DNA from: an uncultured Opitutaceae bacterium
GTDB lineage: Bacteria > Verrucomicrobiota > Verrucomicrobiia > Opitutales > Opitutaceae
Length of the DNA stretch: 64,000 nucleotides
Direction: 5' to 3'
NCBI GenBank assembly: GCA_937958045.1
Contig: CALFXL010000045.1
Span: 22,209-86,208, forward strand
Part shown: positions 8,351 through 16,004 of the stretch, piece after piece
Position numbering within the stretch: position 1 is the stretch's first letter
Layout: the number at the start of each line of letters is the position of its first letter
Translations under genes and position numbers: made by a program
The notes under the pieces: generated by a model
Seen by the model: only the letters and a program-made list of their open reading frames with translations
Told to the model about the DNA's origin: nothing
The model's database searches: none

Positions 8351-8440
8351 TTACGCGACGTCTCCGTGCCCGGGCCGGGTGCGAATAATAATCATCATGC
8401 CGATGATCATGGCGCGGGCGATGTGAGCGAAGGACGTCAT
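8351..8440 (-). CDS. Isoleucine-rich leader peptide of ilvA
   Basis: A 29-codon ORF (ATG at 8438-8440, TAA at 8351-8353) with six isoleucine codons; an internal ATG at 8408-8410 would give a 19-residue form. The core reads MIIGMMIIIRTRPG, with ATC ATC and then ATT ATT ATT. ATT is less used than ATC in nearby genes, which fits a stalling role. The downstream CGG CCC GGG codons form the antiterminator strand. No typical Shine-Dalgarno is visible. The product is expected to have no function beyond being translated. Confidence 0.72.
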   Translation of the reverse strand: MTSFAHIARAMIIGMMIIIRTRPGHGDVA

Positions 8441-8508
8441 TTGAGTGAGTGTTCGAACGAAAACGAAAATCGCTCCGTTTAGCAAGACTGGCGTTGGAAG
8501 GCGCCGGC

Positions 8509-8530
8509 GGATGTGTCCTTGGTCACATCC
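8509..8530 (-). terminator. Hairpin 20 bp after the zinc-type TonB receptor
   Basis: GGATGTG (8509-8515) and CACATCC (8524-8530) form a 7-bp stem directly downstream of the receptor stop codon. No T-tract follows in the direction of transcription, so it may be a Rho-type end or an mRNA-stabilising hairpin. It separates the receptor from the ilvA leader promoter, which should lie within 8441-8508. Confidence 0.4.
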
Positions 8531-8549
8531 ACCAGCGATTGGATTGTAC

Positions 8550-10640
8550 TCAAAAACTCACGCGCAGACCGAGGGCGACATTTCTTCCCGGCAGCGGGGC
8601 AACTTCCTTGAGGAAAGACACATGCGGGCGAACTTCTTCATTGGCGAGATTCTGACCACGCATGAATAAGTCGCAGGCGAACCGACCGACATCGAAGTGC
8701 CAGCCGAGCGATGCGTTGAGCAGCGTGCTGGCGTCGGTCGGCGTTTCGTCATCCGCGAGATGGCGCGCGCGATCGATGCATTGCACCTCGATGCCGCCGA
8801 AAAAAGGGCCGCCGCGGTAGTCGATGCCTGCGGTCAAACGTCGCGGTGTGATGCGCGGCAGATTGCCCGCGCCGTCGGTCAGCCGGCCGCGCACAAAATC
8901 GCCCGCGAGACGAAAGTCCCACGTATGGGCCGAAGATTCGTGCAAGTGAAACAGCACCTCGGCTTCCGCACCGTGAAACCCGGCGTCGTGTTGGGCGTAA
9001 CGATAAACCGGCAAGTGATCTTCTTCGGCACCGGTCGCGCGCGGGAAGATGTATCCAGAAAATCGATTCACGAAAACGGTGATCTCGCCGGTGATCCGTC
9101 CCGTGCGACGACGCAGACTCAGGTCAAGCGCGAGAGAACGTTCGCGATCGAGGCGTTCGTCGCCGATTTCAAACGACGCGGTGCCGGCATGCGGGCCATT
9201 GGCGTAGAGCTCTTGCGCGTTGGGCGCGCGTTCGGTGCGGGCGAGCGTCGAACCAATCGACCAAGCGGGTGAGAGCGTCCACACGGCGCCTGTCGAAAAC
9301 GTGAACGTCTCGTGACGCCGACTCCGACGGGAGCTGTCGCGCAGAGAAATCTCTTGAGACTCGGCGCGAGCGCCGGCCTGCCAGGAGACTTGTCCGAGAT
9401 CGATTTCCTCGAACGCAAACACCGCATGGCGAAGCGTGCGCGAGGACGGCATCAGCGCCGCTTCGCCGGTGATGCTGAGCGCATCGCGTGAGCTTTGCAG
9501 ACCGATGGCGCCGCTGAGTTGACCGACCGGCGTTTGCATCAACTCCACGCGCGCATCGTGTCCTTGGTTTTTGAATACAGCGGCCGTTTCGGCGCCTTCG
9601 CGTTCCGAATGGCGATAACGGGCGGCTGCGACTTTGAAGCGCGCGGAGCGAAACGGTCCGGTTAATTGATTGATTTCGCCGTGAAGCTCGAGACGTTGGC
9701 GGCGCAGATCGATGCGCACGTCGTGTTCTTCGTGTTCGTGTGACGGGTCATCGTGCTCGTCGTGCGCATGCACGTGCGCGCCTGCGGGAATGCCGTAGTC
9801 GGCGCGATGTTCGCTCAGCGCGACACCGACGAAACCGCGCGCATGTATCCACGCGAATCCGGTGGCGCCACCCTGCGCTTGCTGACGCGAGTTTGGCAGA
9901 CGATCGCGTGCAAACACCGGCGTGGGTCCGCCTTCATGTTCGGCGTGTTCGATTTCTTCCGCGCGTTTGCTTTCGGAGAAAGCGAAGCCGGGAATGCGAA
10001 GATCGTCGTGATCGCGACGGTACGCATCGACATGCCATGCGAGAGAGCCTTGCGTACCCTCGAATAAAACCGCGCCACTTTTGCCGTCATCGACGGATGA
10101 AACGCGCGCGACGGCACGACCTTCAACCGTCGCGTCGGACAAGAAAGAAGGCACGCGATGATCGATGACATTGACGATGCCGCCGATGGCATTTCCGCCG
10201 TAGAGAACGGTGGCGGGGCCGCGCACGATTTCGACGCGCTCGATGAGCAGCGGATCGGTTGCGATCGCGTGATCGGGACTCGTGGAGGACGCGTCGAGCG
10301 AACCGAGTCCGTTTTCGGCGATGCGAAGGCGATCGCCGCTGAGGCCGCGGACAACCGGACGACTGGCGCCCGGGCCGAAGTAAGTGGCCGCGACGCCGGG
10401 CTGATGCGCCAGCGTTTCACCGAGCGAAGATTGGCTTTCGAGCAACAACGCGCGGCCGGCCAGCACGGAGGTCGGTGTGGCGAGATCGGCTTGCGCGCGG
10501 CGGAAGGGAGTCGCCGTCACGATCATGTTTTCGAGGGCGACAGGTTCGTCGGCCGGCGAATGAACATGCGTCGGAGGCGACGCTTGTCCGTGCAGAAGCA
10601 CGGGCGTGAGCAAAAGTGGGAGAAAGGGACGAAGGTGCAT
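8550..10640 (-). CDS. TonB-dependent outer-membrane receptor, ZnuD-like (His-rich)
   Basis: About 696 residues: signal peptide MHLRPFLPLLLTPVLL; TonB-box-like region ALENMIVTATPF; plug with QPGVAATYFGPGASRPVVRG and ERVEIVRGPATVLYGG; then a 22-strand barrel ending in LGLRVSF with terminal Phe. An extracellular loop near residue 250 is packed with His/Asp/Glu (HVHAHDEHDD, SHEHEEHD), and the mature N-terminus has THVHS. These are features of the ZnuD family, which imports zinc or zinc chelates. A small His/Cys membrane protein gene lies upstream on the same strand. The ATG at 10638-10640 is chosen because it starts the signal peptide. Confidence 0.88.
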   Translation of the reverse strand: MHLRPFLPLLLTPVLLHGQASPPTHVHSPADEPVALENMIVTATPFRRAQADLATPTSVLAGRALLLESQSSLGETLAHQPGVAATYFGPGASRPVVRGLSGDRLRIAENGLGSLDASSTSPDHAIATDPLLIERVEIVRGPATVLYGGNAIGGIVNVIDHRVPSFLSDATVEGRAVARVSSVDDGKSGAVLFEGTQGSLAWHVDAYRRDHDDLRIPGFAFSESKRAEEIEHAEHEGGPTPVFARDRLPNSRQQAQGGATGFAWIHARGFVGVALSEHRADYGIPAGAHVHAHDEHDDPSHEHEEHDVRIDLRRQRLELHGEINQLTGPFRSARFKVAAARYRHSEREGAETAAVFKNQGHDARVELMQTPVGQLSGAIGLQSSRDALSITGEAALMPSSRTLRHAVFAFEEIDLGQVSWQAGARAESQEISLRDSSRRSRRHETFTFSTGAVWTLSPAWSIGSTLARTERAPNAQELYANGPHAGTASFEIGDERLDRERSLALDLSLRRRTGRITGEITVFVNRFSGYIFPRATGAEEDHLPVYRYAQHDAGFHGAEAEVLFHLHESSAHTWDFRLAGDFVRGRLTDGAGNLPRITPRRLTAGIDYRGGPFFGGIEVQCIDRARHLADDETPTDASTLLNASLGWHFDVGRFACDLFMRGQNLANEEVRPHVSFLKEVAPLPGRNVALGLRVSF

Positions 10641-10759
10641 GAATGCGGATGTAGTGAGCGCGTGGATACACTGCGGCATCCTGCGCGCAGGGCGGAGCCA
10701 AGGGACACGGCGCAGACGCGCGCACGTAGTCCGTGAGCGGGAAGAAAATTAGGCGTTGC

Positions 10760-11134
10760 TCAGGCCGCAGGCGGGCCGCACCCGGGAGGAAAACGATGCG
10801 CCACACGCGTCAGGACGACGTTGTCGGCAGAAGCATGCGTGGGCGTTTGCCACGATTCGGCGGGTGGAGCGATCGCGACAGGTGCGAGATCGGTCCAGAT
10901 GCCGTGCGCAAAAAGCACGACGGCGCATTGATGCGTTTCCTCGTGACAGCAGTCGTGATGCACCTGCTCATGCGCTTCGGGCGAAGCCGCGAGAATGCTC
11001 AACGTGAGCACCAACGCCGCAGCTCCGCCTGCGAGGAAGCGGTGGAAAAAACAGCGGATATCGGTGAGCGTCGGCACGGTGACAGGACTGAGAGGCGCCA
11101 GTATGCCAAACTCGTCAAGTGGGCGCGCGATCAA
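10760..11134 (-). CDS. Small His/Cys-rich membrane-associated protein next to the zinc receptor
   Basis: Up to 124 residues from a TTG at 11134; a GTG 19 codons later would also precede the hydrophobic segment. One membrane segment (FLAGGAAALVLTLSILAA) is followed by HEQVHHDCCHEETHQCAVVLFAHG, a dense set of His, Cys and Glu that could coordinate a transition metal. The remainder is Pro/Ala-rich. It lies 119 bp upstream of the ZnuD-like receptor in the same direction, so a joint role in metal capture is inferred. No named family is recognised. Confidence 0.65.
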   Translation of the reverse strand: MIARPLDEFGILAPLSPVTVPTLTDIRCFFHRFLAGGAAALVLTLSILAASPEAHEQVHHDCCHEETHQCAVVLFAHGIWTDLAPVAIAPPAESWQTPTHASADNVVLTRVAHRFPPGCGPPAA

Positions 11135-11286
11135 TCGTGCGTGAAATACGAGAGTGCGTGCGCAACGAGTTTTTTTAGGAAGTCATGAGTCGGAACTTTG
11201 CCCGTAAACACGAGGTCAGGCGAAGTCGCGTAAACGCAGCCGACATTTCCCGGAGAAAACGGTATGCGGTCGAAATCGCGGCATCT

Positions 11287-12270
11287 ATGCATCGCTGGCT
11301 GACGCTCCTCATCTTCGGAATCGCACTTGGGCAGATGGGCGGCGCGCGCGCGGATCAATTGATCTTTAAAGACGGCGATCGTGTGCAGGGCACGTTCGTG
11401 CGACGCGAGAACGGGAAAATCGTTTTTCAATCCACGCGGTTCGGTGATCTCAGCGTGAACGAGTCCGAAGCGACGGTGGAAATCACGTCGCAGCCACCGC
11501 CCCCGATTGTTGCGCCGATGCCGACGGAGGAACGACAGCCGGTGTCGGACGACGAGTTGCTGACGCGGTGGCGGCGAAAGATGGAGCAAGGCATTGTGCG
11601 GTGGTGGGAACCGTGGAATGGACGTATCGCGGTCTCGACCGATGTGGTGCATGACTCGCAGGAGCGCACGGTGTTTCTGGCCGAGGGGCGGTTGCGACGC
11701 ACGTGGTCGCAGGACGAAGTGCAGCAGGAGTTGCGGTACGAATACCGCGAAGAGGAGGAGCGCACGACGGTGGATATGTTGAAAGGCACCGGCTCGTGGC
11801 GGCACGACTGGCGGGGCAACCGCTACTTCACGCTGTATCGCGCGACCTTCGAGCGCGACAAGGTGAACTCAGGCTCGTTTCAGCCTTTTCCGTATTTGCT
11901 CCTTCATCAACAGCTCGGCGCCGGTGTGATCCTCATCAAAAAACCTCGCGTGCAGATACGCGTGGGTGTGGCCGAGAATTTCTTTAATGTGTGGTCGCTC
12001 GATACGGATGAAAAATCGTCCGAGCACGTCGAAGCCGCTTTCCTCGAAAGCGAATTCCATCTGCCGTGGCGCGTTAGCATCACCGAACGCGGCATGTGGT
12101 ATTACTCGATCAAAGAGAGCACGCAGGGCTGGGAAAATCAGTTTGAGCTGTCGAAGAAACTCACGGATTCGCTGAGCCTCGGCGTGCGACATGAGTTGCG
12201 CAAAAACAACCCGGACTCGCGCGTGCAGGATTACGAGCGACTGCGCTTTTTGATCGGGTACGATTTCTGA
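11287..12270 (+). CDS. DUF481-like outer-membrane/periplasmic protein
   Basis: About 327 residues with a signal peptide (MHRWLTLLIFGIALG ... ARA). The mature protein starts with DQLIFKDGDRVQGTFV, an SH3-like strand set seen before DUF481 barrels in this phylum. The remainder is a series of alternating hydrophobic strands (WRNRYFTLYRATFERD type, QIRVGVAENFF, SLGVRHELRKNN) ending in RFLIGYDF with terminal Phe, typical of a small outer-membrane barrel. The function of DUF481 proteins is unknown. It is divergent from the 10760-11134 gene, sharing about 150 bp. The upstream in-frame ATG at 11185 would add a charged, non-signal stretch and is rejected. Confidence 0.7.
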   Translation: MHRWLTLLIFGIALGQMGGARADQLIFKDGDRVQGTFVRRENGKIVFQSTRFGDLSVNESEATVEITSQPPPPIVAPMPTEERQPVSDDELLTRWRRKMEQGIVRWWEPWNGRIAVSTDVVHDSQERTVFLAEGRLRRTWSQDEVQQELRYEYREEEERTTVDMLKGTGSWRHDWRGNRYFTLYRATFERDKVNSGSFQPFPYLLLHQQLGAGVILIKKPRVQIRVGVAENFFNVWSLDTDEKSSEHVEAAFLESEFHLPWRVSITERGMWYYSIKESTQGWENQFELSKKLTDSLSLGVRHELRKNNPDSRVQDYERLRFLIGYDF

Positions 12271-12321
12271 GCGTGCTGCGCAGCGTCGGATGGCGCGGAG
12301 AGCAAGAATCGCGGCAAGCGA

Positions 12322-13389
12322 TCAGGCCTCGCACTTGAGGACGTAAACCACGCCCTTCTCGGTGCCGATCGCGAGATAGGCATCGTCCGGCGACCACGCG
12401 ATCTTCGTGGCGGCGGCAGGCATCTTGATGGTGGCGCGAAGCGGTTGTTTGCGCTCGGGACTCCAAAGCATCAACGCGCCGTCTTGCGACGCGGTGGCGA
12501 GCAGTCCGAATTTTTTCTGAAAAGCGACCGCGCAGACTTTCGCGTCGTGCGGTAGCATCGCGGGCTCGCGCCCTTCGGGGCCGGCGCCGGAGCAATCCCA
12601 GATGCAGGCATCGCGTCCGCCGCCCGTCGCGAGCCAGCGGCCGCTGCGGTCGAACGCGAGTTCCTTCACCTTGCCCTCGTAGCCGCTCATGTGAAACTCC
12701 TGGTCTTCCTCGGGTAGCCAGAGATGCACGCTCGGATCCTGGTTGCCGGAGACAAGCCAGCGACCATCGGGCGACCAGACGAGCGCGTGAATGCCGTTGG
12801 CGTAGGCGAATTCTTTTTGCGCGTGGAAATCGTCGGCGTCCCAAAGACAGACTCCGCCGAAATATGCGGCAGCGAGCGCGCCGCCTTGCGGGTGCCAGGC
12901 GAGGGCCGAAAGCGTTTTCGGAGCGGGTTTGAAACGATGGCGTAAGGAAGCGTCGGCGTTGAGGAAAACAAGATCGCGTCCCGCCGCGGCGGCGAGGGTG
13001 GAAGAGGAAGAGTGAAGGGTGAGGGCTGAGTCGGAAGCCGAGGCCGCAGGTGAACTGACGGGACGCCAGGCGAGGTGTTCGACCCAGGCGTTGCCGAGCT
13101 CGGCGGTGGCGGTGTGTTGGCCGGCGGTGGTGTCCCAGAATTTCACGGCGCCATCTTGTCCGCCCGTGGCGAGGATGCGGTTGTCAGAAGCCGCCGCGGG
13201 TTTCCACGCGAGGCAATTGGTACCGTCGTCATGTCCGGGCAGATCATGGAGCCGCGCGCCGTCGCGTAGTTGAAAAATCGATACAGGCCCCGAGGCCGAG
13301 GCGGCGGCGAGTTGTTCGCCGTCGGGCGACCATGCGAGGTCGATGGCATAATCATCGAGGACAGCAGCCCAGTGTTTGGTGAGATTCAT
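12322..13389 (-). CDS. WD40-repeat beta-propeller protein
   Basis: 355 residues with seven propeller blades, each ending in a WD-like dipeptide: LAWSPDGEQLAAASASG, LAWKP...ATGGQDGAVKFWD, LAWHPQGGALAAAYFGGVCLWD, LVWSPDGRWLVSGNQDPSVHLW, LAFDRSGRWLATGGGRDACIWD, VAFQKKFGLLATASQDGALMLW and IAWSPDDAYLAIGTEKG. No signal peptide, so probably a cytoplasmic protein-interaction scaffold. An Ala/Ser-rich loop between the third and fourth WD units is encoded by low-complexity DNA (13000-13070) similar to the GTGAAGGGTGA repeats at 15840-15880. A TTG at 13395 could add two residues. Convergent with the DUF481-like gene. Confidence 0.88.
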   Translation of the reverse strand: MNLTKHWAAVLDDYAIDLAWSPDGEQLAAASASGPVSIFQLRDGARLHDLPGHDDGTNCLAWKPAAASDNRILATGGQDGAVKFWDTTAGQHTATAELGNAWVEHLAWRPVSSPAASASDSALTLHSSSSTLAAAAGRDLVFLNADASLRHRFKPAPKTLSALAWHPQGGALAAAYFGGVCLWDADDFHAQKEFAYANGIHALVWSPDGRWLVSGNQDPSVHLWLPEEDQEFHMSGYEGKVKELAFDRSGRWLATGGGRDACIWDCSGAGPEGREPAMLPHDAKVCAVAFQKKFGLLATASQDGALMLWSPERKQPLRATIKMPAAATKIAWSPDDAYLAIGTEKGVVYVLKCEA

Positions 13390-13738
13390 CGGCAACGGGC
13401 AAAAACGCGGAGATGCACGGAAACGCCAAGAGGAATTTTCGGCAACGACGGGAGAAGCGAGGGAGGTGAGCGAGCGATTAAAGAGGAGCGTAGGCTAAGG
13501 GAGGACGTTGCTCCGCAACCGCCGCATAAGACGGAGCTCCGGGAAACGCGCGAAGCGAACAACGCGGAGCATTGTCCCTTCCGTGTAGAGGAGGAGGAGC
13601 GTCTAGCGCGCGATAGCGCGGTGAGGAGGAGACGGAGTTCACCCTGCAAAGGGCAGCGCGTTCGGTGGAGACGAGCGGCGAAGCCCGAGGGATCGCCGAG
13701 TGATTTGCGGAAAGGGGCGACGGGCGTTTCGTGCGAGC
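13390..13738. other. Gene-free interval of ~350 bp with REP-like elements
   Basis: No credible gene on either strand; open frames are Arg/Ser-rich with no family features. The sequence is purine-rich on the plus strand and contains the REP-like copies described at 13504-13578. Promoters for the divergent WD40 and FMN-reductase genes must lie here, but none is clear. Confidence 0.5.
13504..13578. repeat. Pair of REP-like elements in inverted orientation
   Basis: CGGAGCATTGTCCC near 13563-13577 is a 14-base match to the hairpin at 6664-6684, with a slightly decayed left arm (ACAACGC instead of ACAATGC). In the opposite orientation, 13504-13519 reads GTTGCGGAGCAAC on the minus strand, a related perfect hairpin with the same GGA loop. 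Two copies facing each other are typical of bacterial interspersed mosaic elements. Confidence 0.5.
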
Positions 13739-14311
13739 ATGGCTGATACTCTTCCCACGGTTCTCGCATTCTCCGGCAGTGCGCGCCGGGAATCGTTTAA
13801 CAAGAAGCTGCTGGCGGTCGCGGTCCACGCGGTGCGCGACGCCGGCGCCGACGTGACGCTGATCGATTTGAACGATTACGCGATGCCGCTCTACGACGGC
13901 GATTGGGAGGAGGCGAAAGGGATGCCGGGCGCGGCCACGCGACTCGTCGAGTTGATCGGGAAACACGATGCGCTGCTGATCGCGTCGCCTGAGTATAATT
14001 CGATGATCACGCCGCTGCTGAAGAACACGATCGATTGGTGCTCCCGCGCGGATGAGAACCCATTCGAAGGGAAAGTCGCGGCGGTGTTGTCGGCGTCGCC
14101 CGGCGCGCTGGGTGGCATCCGTTCGCTGAAAATGGCGCAGCAGTTGTTGCTGCATCTGGGCTGTCACGTGGTGCCGGGAAACACGATGCTGCCGCAGGCG
14201 CACAAGGCATTCGATGCCGACGGCGTGCTCACGGAGGAGCGGACGTTGCGGTCGGTGAAATCACTCGCCGAAGCGCTGGTGGCGACGGCGGGGAAGTTCG
14301 CTAAACGCTGA
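13739..14311 (+). CDS. NAD(P)H-dependent FMN reductase, flavodoxin-like fold
   Basis: 190 residues. The FMN phosphate loop is SGSARRESFNKKLL at the N-terminus, and the isoalloxazine contact PEYNSMITPLLKNTIDW is in the middle; GALGGIRS follows. This is the SsuE/YieF/ChrR-type quinone or azo reductase family, a cytoplasmic dimer or tetramer. The physiological substrate is unclear. An in-frame extension to 13700 is not conserved, so the ATG at 13739 (MADTLPTVLAFSGSAR) is used. It is convergent with the COG0523 GTPase. Confidence 0.92.
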   Translation: MADTLPTVLAFSGSARRESFNKKLLAVAVHAVRDAGADVTLIDLNDYAMPLYDGDWEEAKGMPGAATRLVELIGKHDALLIASPEYNSMITPLLKNTIDWCSRADENPFEGKVAAVLSASPGALGGIRSLKMAQQLLLHLGCHVVPGNTMLPQAHKAFDADGVLTEERTLRSVKSLAEALVATAGKFAKR

Positions 14312-14404
14312 TCGGGAAGTTGCTGCTATTCGCGCTGCGACGACTCACACGTTATCGCGTTTGGCTTTGCTCCGCGGAGCGTCTTTGACGCGCCAGTACT
14401 TTCG

Positions 14405-15835
14405 TCAATTGCTCAAGCAGTTCTTGAACCCCTCGGTCAGCGCCGCGCGGTCGAGGTTTTTGCCGATGAAGACGAGGGTGTTGGTGCGGGCATCCTTGCC
14501 CCATTCGCGGTCGAATTTGGCGTCGAAGAGCATGTGCACGCCTTGGAAGACGAGGCGCTTGTTGGAACCTTTTACGCTGAGTACGCCTTTCATGCGGTAG
14601 ATGTCGCCGCCTTTGGTTCTGAGGAGATTGCCGATCCAGTCGTTGAGTTTTTTGCCGTCGAGATCGCCCGGCACGCTGATGCCCACCGACGAAACATCGT
14701 CTTCGTGCGAATGCGTGTGCTGAAAATCTTTTTGCCAGACGGGCTTCACGAGCTGGCTGCCGACGTGGATGTGCAGCGGGTGTTCGCCGCAGCCTTCGAA
14801 CACGAGGTAGTGTCCATCGGTCGGAGTGTGGAGGAGATAGCGGCCGTTTTCTTCGTTGAGGAGGAGGCGCTGGAGCTGCGGGCCGGCGGTGAACGTTTCG
14901 CCATCTTTGAGGCGATTTTCCCAATCGGAGAAGGTGACAACGGCGGTCTTGATGGCGGCGTCGATGTCGGCCTGTTCGAGCGATTTTAGCGGGAGGACCA
15001 CGATGTCGAGTTCGCCGGGATTGCCGTGATGATGATGGTGGTGATGCTCGTGATCGTGCTCGTCGCCATGGTCATGATCGTGGTCGTGATCATGGTCATC
15101 GCCGTGATCGTGATCGCAGTGGCCGATGACGAGTTCGTGAGCGCCTTGCGGAAGCGGATAGGCGCCGGCCCATTCGAAAGGATAATCGGGTTCGAGAAAT
15201 TCCGGATCGAGATCGGTCGCGCGCGAGAGATTGAAACCGCCGACGTTGAGCACGGCATTGAGCGGCACGTTTGCGTTTTGTGCGCGATGGATTTTCGCGG
15301 CCGCATTCATTTTTCGGATACGCGCTTCGAGCGCCTCCAGATCGGCGGGGTTGACGAGATCGGTTTTGTTGAGAATGAGCACGTCGGCGAACGCGATCTG
15401 CTTTTTCGCCTCGGGCGAATCGTCGATGTGGTGGAGGATGTGTTTGGTGTCGACGAGCGTCACGATGCCATCGAGGCGGAAACGCGCGCGCATCTCGTCG
15501 TCGGTGAAAAAGGTCTGCGCGACCGGGCCGGGATCGGCGAGGCCGGTGGTCTCGATGAGGATGCCGTCGAGGCGGTCCTTGCGCTTCATGAGGCGGCCGA
15601 GGATGCGGATGAGGTCGCCGCGCACGCTGCAGCAGATGCAGCCGTTGTTCATCTCGAAAATCTCCTCATCGCTCTGGATGACGAGCTGGTTGTCCACGCC
15701 GACCTCGCCGAACTCGTTTTCGATGACGGCGATTTTTTTGCCGTGCTGCTCGGTGAGGATGCGATTGAGCAGCGTGGTTTTACCGGCCCCGAGGAAGCCG
15801 GTGAGAACGGTGACGGGAATAGGAGCGTCGGACAT
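14405..15835 (-). CDS. COG0523/CobW-family GTPase with His-rich metal-binding loop
   Basis: 476 residues. G1 is GFLGAGKTT, the family signature GCICC (in NNGCICCSVRG) binds zinc, and NKTD is the G4 motif. A long Asp/His run (positions ~15030-15120) forms a presumed metal-binding linker, then the CobW C-terminal domain. These proteins are GTP-dependent metallochaperones (ZNG1/ZigA/YeiR type), often induced by zinc shortage. Nearby zinc-linked genes (ZnuD-like receptor 8.5-10.6 kb, folE2 at 25 kb) support a zinc role over a cobalamin one. The true start is the ATG at 15833-15835 (MSDAPIPVTVLTG); the frame runs on to 16054 but overlaps the divergent promoter region. Confidence 0.92.
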   Translation of the reverse strand: MSDAPIPVTVLTGFLGAGKTTLLNRILTEQHGKKIAVIENEFGEVGVDNQLVIQSDEEIFEMNNGCICCSVRGDLIRILGRLMKRKDRLDGILIETTGLADPGPVAQTFFTDDEMRARFRLDGIVTLVDTKHILHHIDDSPEAKKQIAFADVLILNKTDLVNPADLEALEARIRKMNAAAKIHRAQNANVPLNAVLNVGGFNLSRATDLDPEFLEPDYPFEWAGAYPLPQGAHELVIGHCDHDHGDDHDHDHDHDHGDEHDHEHHHHHHHGNPGELDIVVLPLKSLEQADIDAAIKTAVVTFSDWENRLKDGETFTAGPQLQRLLLNEENGRYLLHTPTDGHYLVFEGCGEHPLHIHVGSQLVKPVWQKDFQHTHSHEDDVSSVGISVPGDLDGKKLNDWIGNLLRTKGGDIYRMKGVLSVKGSNKRLVFQGVHMLFDAKFDREWGKDARTNTLVFIGKNLDRAALTEGFKNCLSN

Positions 15836-15839
15836 GGCG

Positions 15840-15880
15840 GAAAAGTGAAGGGTGAATAGTGAAGAGTGAAAGTCGGATAT
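15840..15880. repeat. Short degenerate direct repeats (GTGAAGGGTGAA type)
   Basis: GTGAAGGGTGAATAGTGAAG and a following GAGTGAAAG form tandem degenerate copies just upstream of the COG0523 GTPase. A similar piece occurs inside the WD40 gene near 13010-13025. Confidence 0.45.
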
Positions 15881-16004
15881 CGCACGCGCGGGCGGCGGGC
15901 GATGAAGCGAGACGCGCAAGCAACGCCAGAGCGGCGGTTGCGTCAAGGAGCGCAGGCGACGGCGGCTTGATTCGCGAGAGGCGCTGGGCTGAAATGGCGG
16001 CTCG

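Larger units (their letters stand above)
8291..8440 (-). promoter_or_regulatory. Predicted isoleucine-responsive transcription attenuator upstream of ilvA
   Basis: Three parts are visible on the minus strand: a short leader ORF (8440-8351) with consecutive isoleucine codons; the segment GGCCCGGG (8376-8369), inside the leader ORF just after those codons; and the terminator hairpin (8317-8291). GGCCCGGG is exactly complementary to CCCGGGCC (8316-8309), which includes seven of the eight bases of the terminator's left arm. It can therefore form an 8-bp all-GC antiterminator when a ribosome stalls on the Ile codons. This is the classical amino-acid attenuation logic. The mechanism is inferred from sequence. 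Confidence 0.75.

Noticed and set aside
10640..10760. Possible cobalamin riboswitch before the TonB receptor
   Set aside because: No B12-box-like consensus; the receptor is His-rich and fits zinc rather than cobalamin.
13386..13769. Minus-strand frame of 127 codons between the WD40 and FMN-reductase genes
   Set aside because: Consists of REP-like and purine-rich DNA, with Arg/Ser-rich translation and an overlap with the start of the reductase.
15030..15120. Short tandem CATGATC/GTGGTC-like repeat suggestive of a small CRISPR or satellite
   Set aside because: It is the coding sequence for the His/Asp-rich loop of the COG0523 GTPase; no spacers or palindromic repeats.
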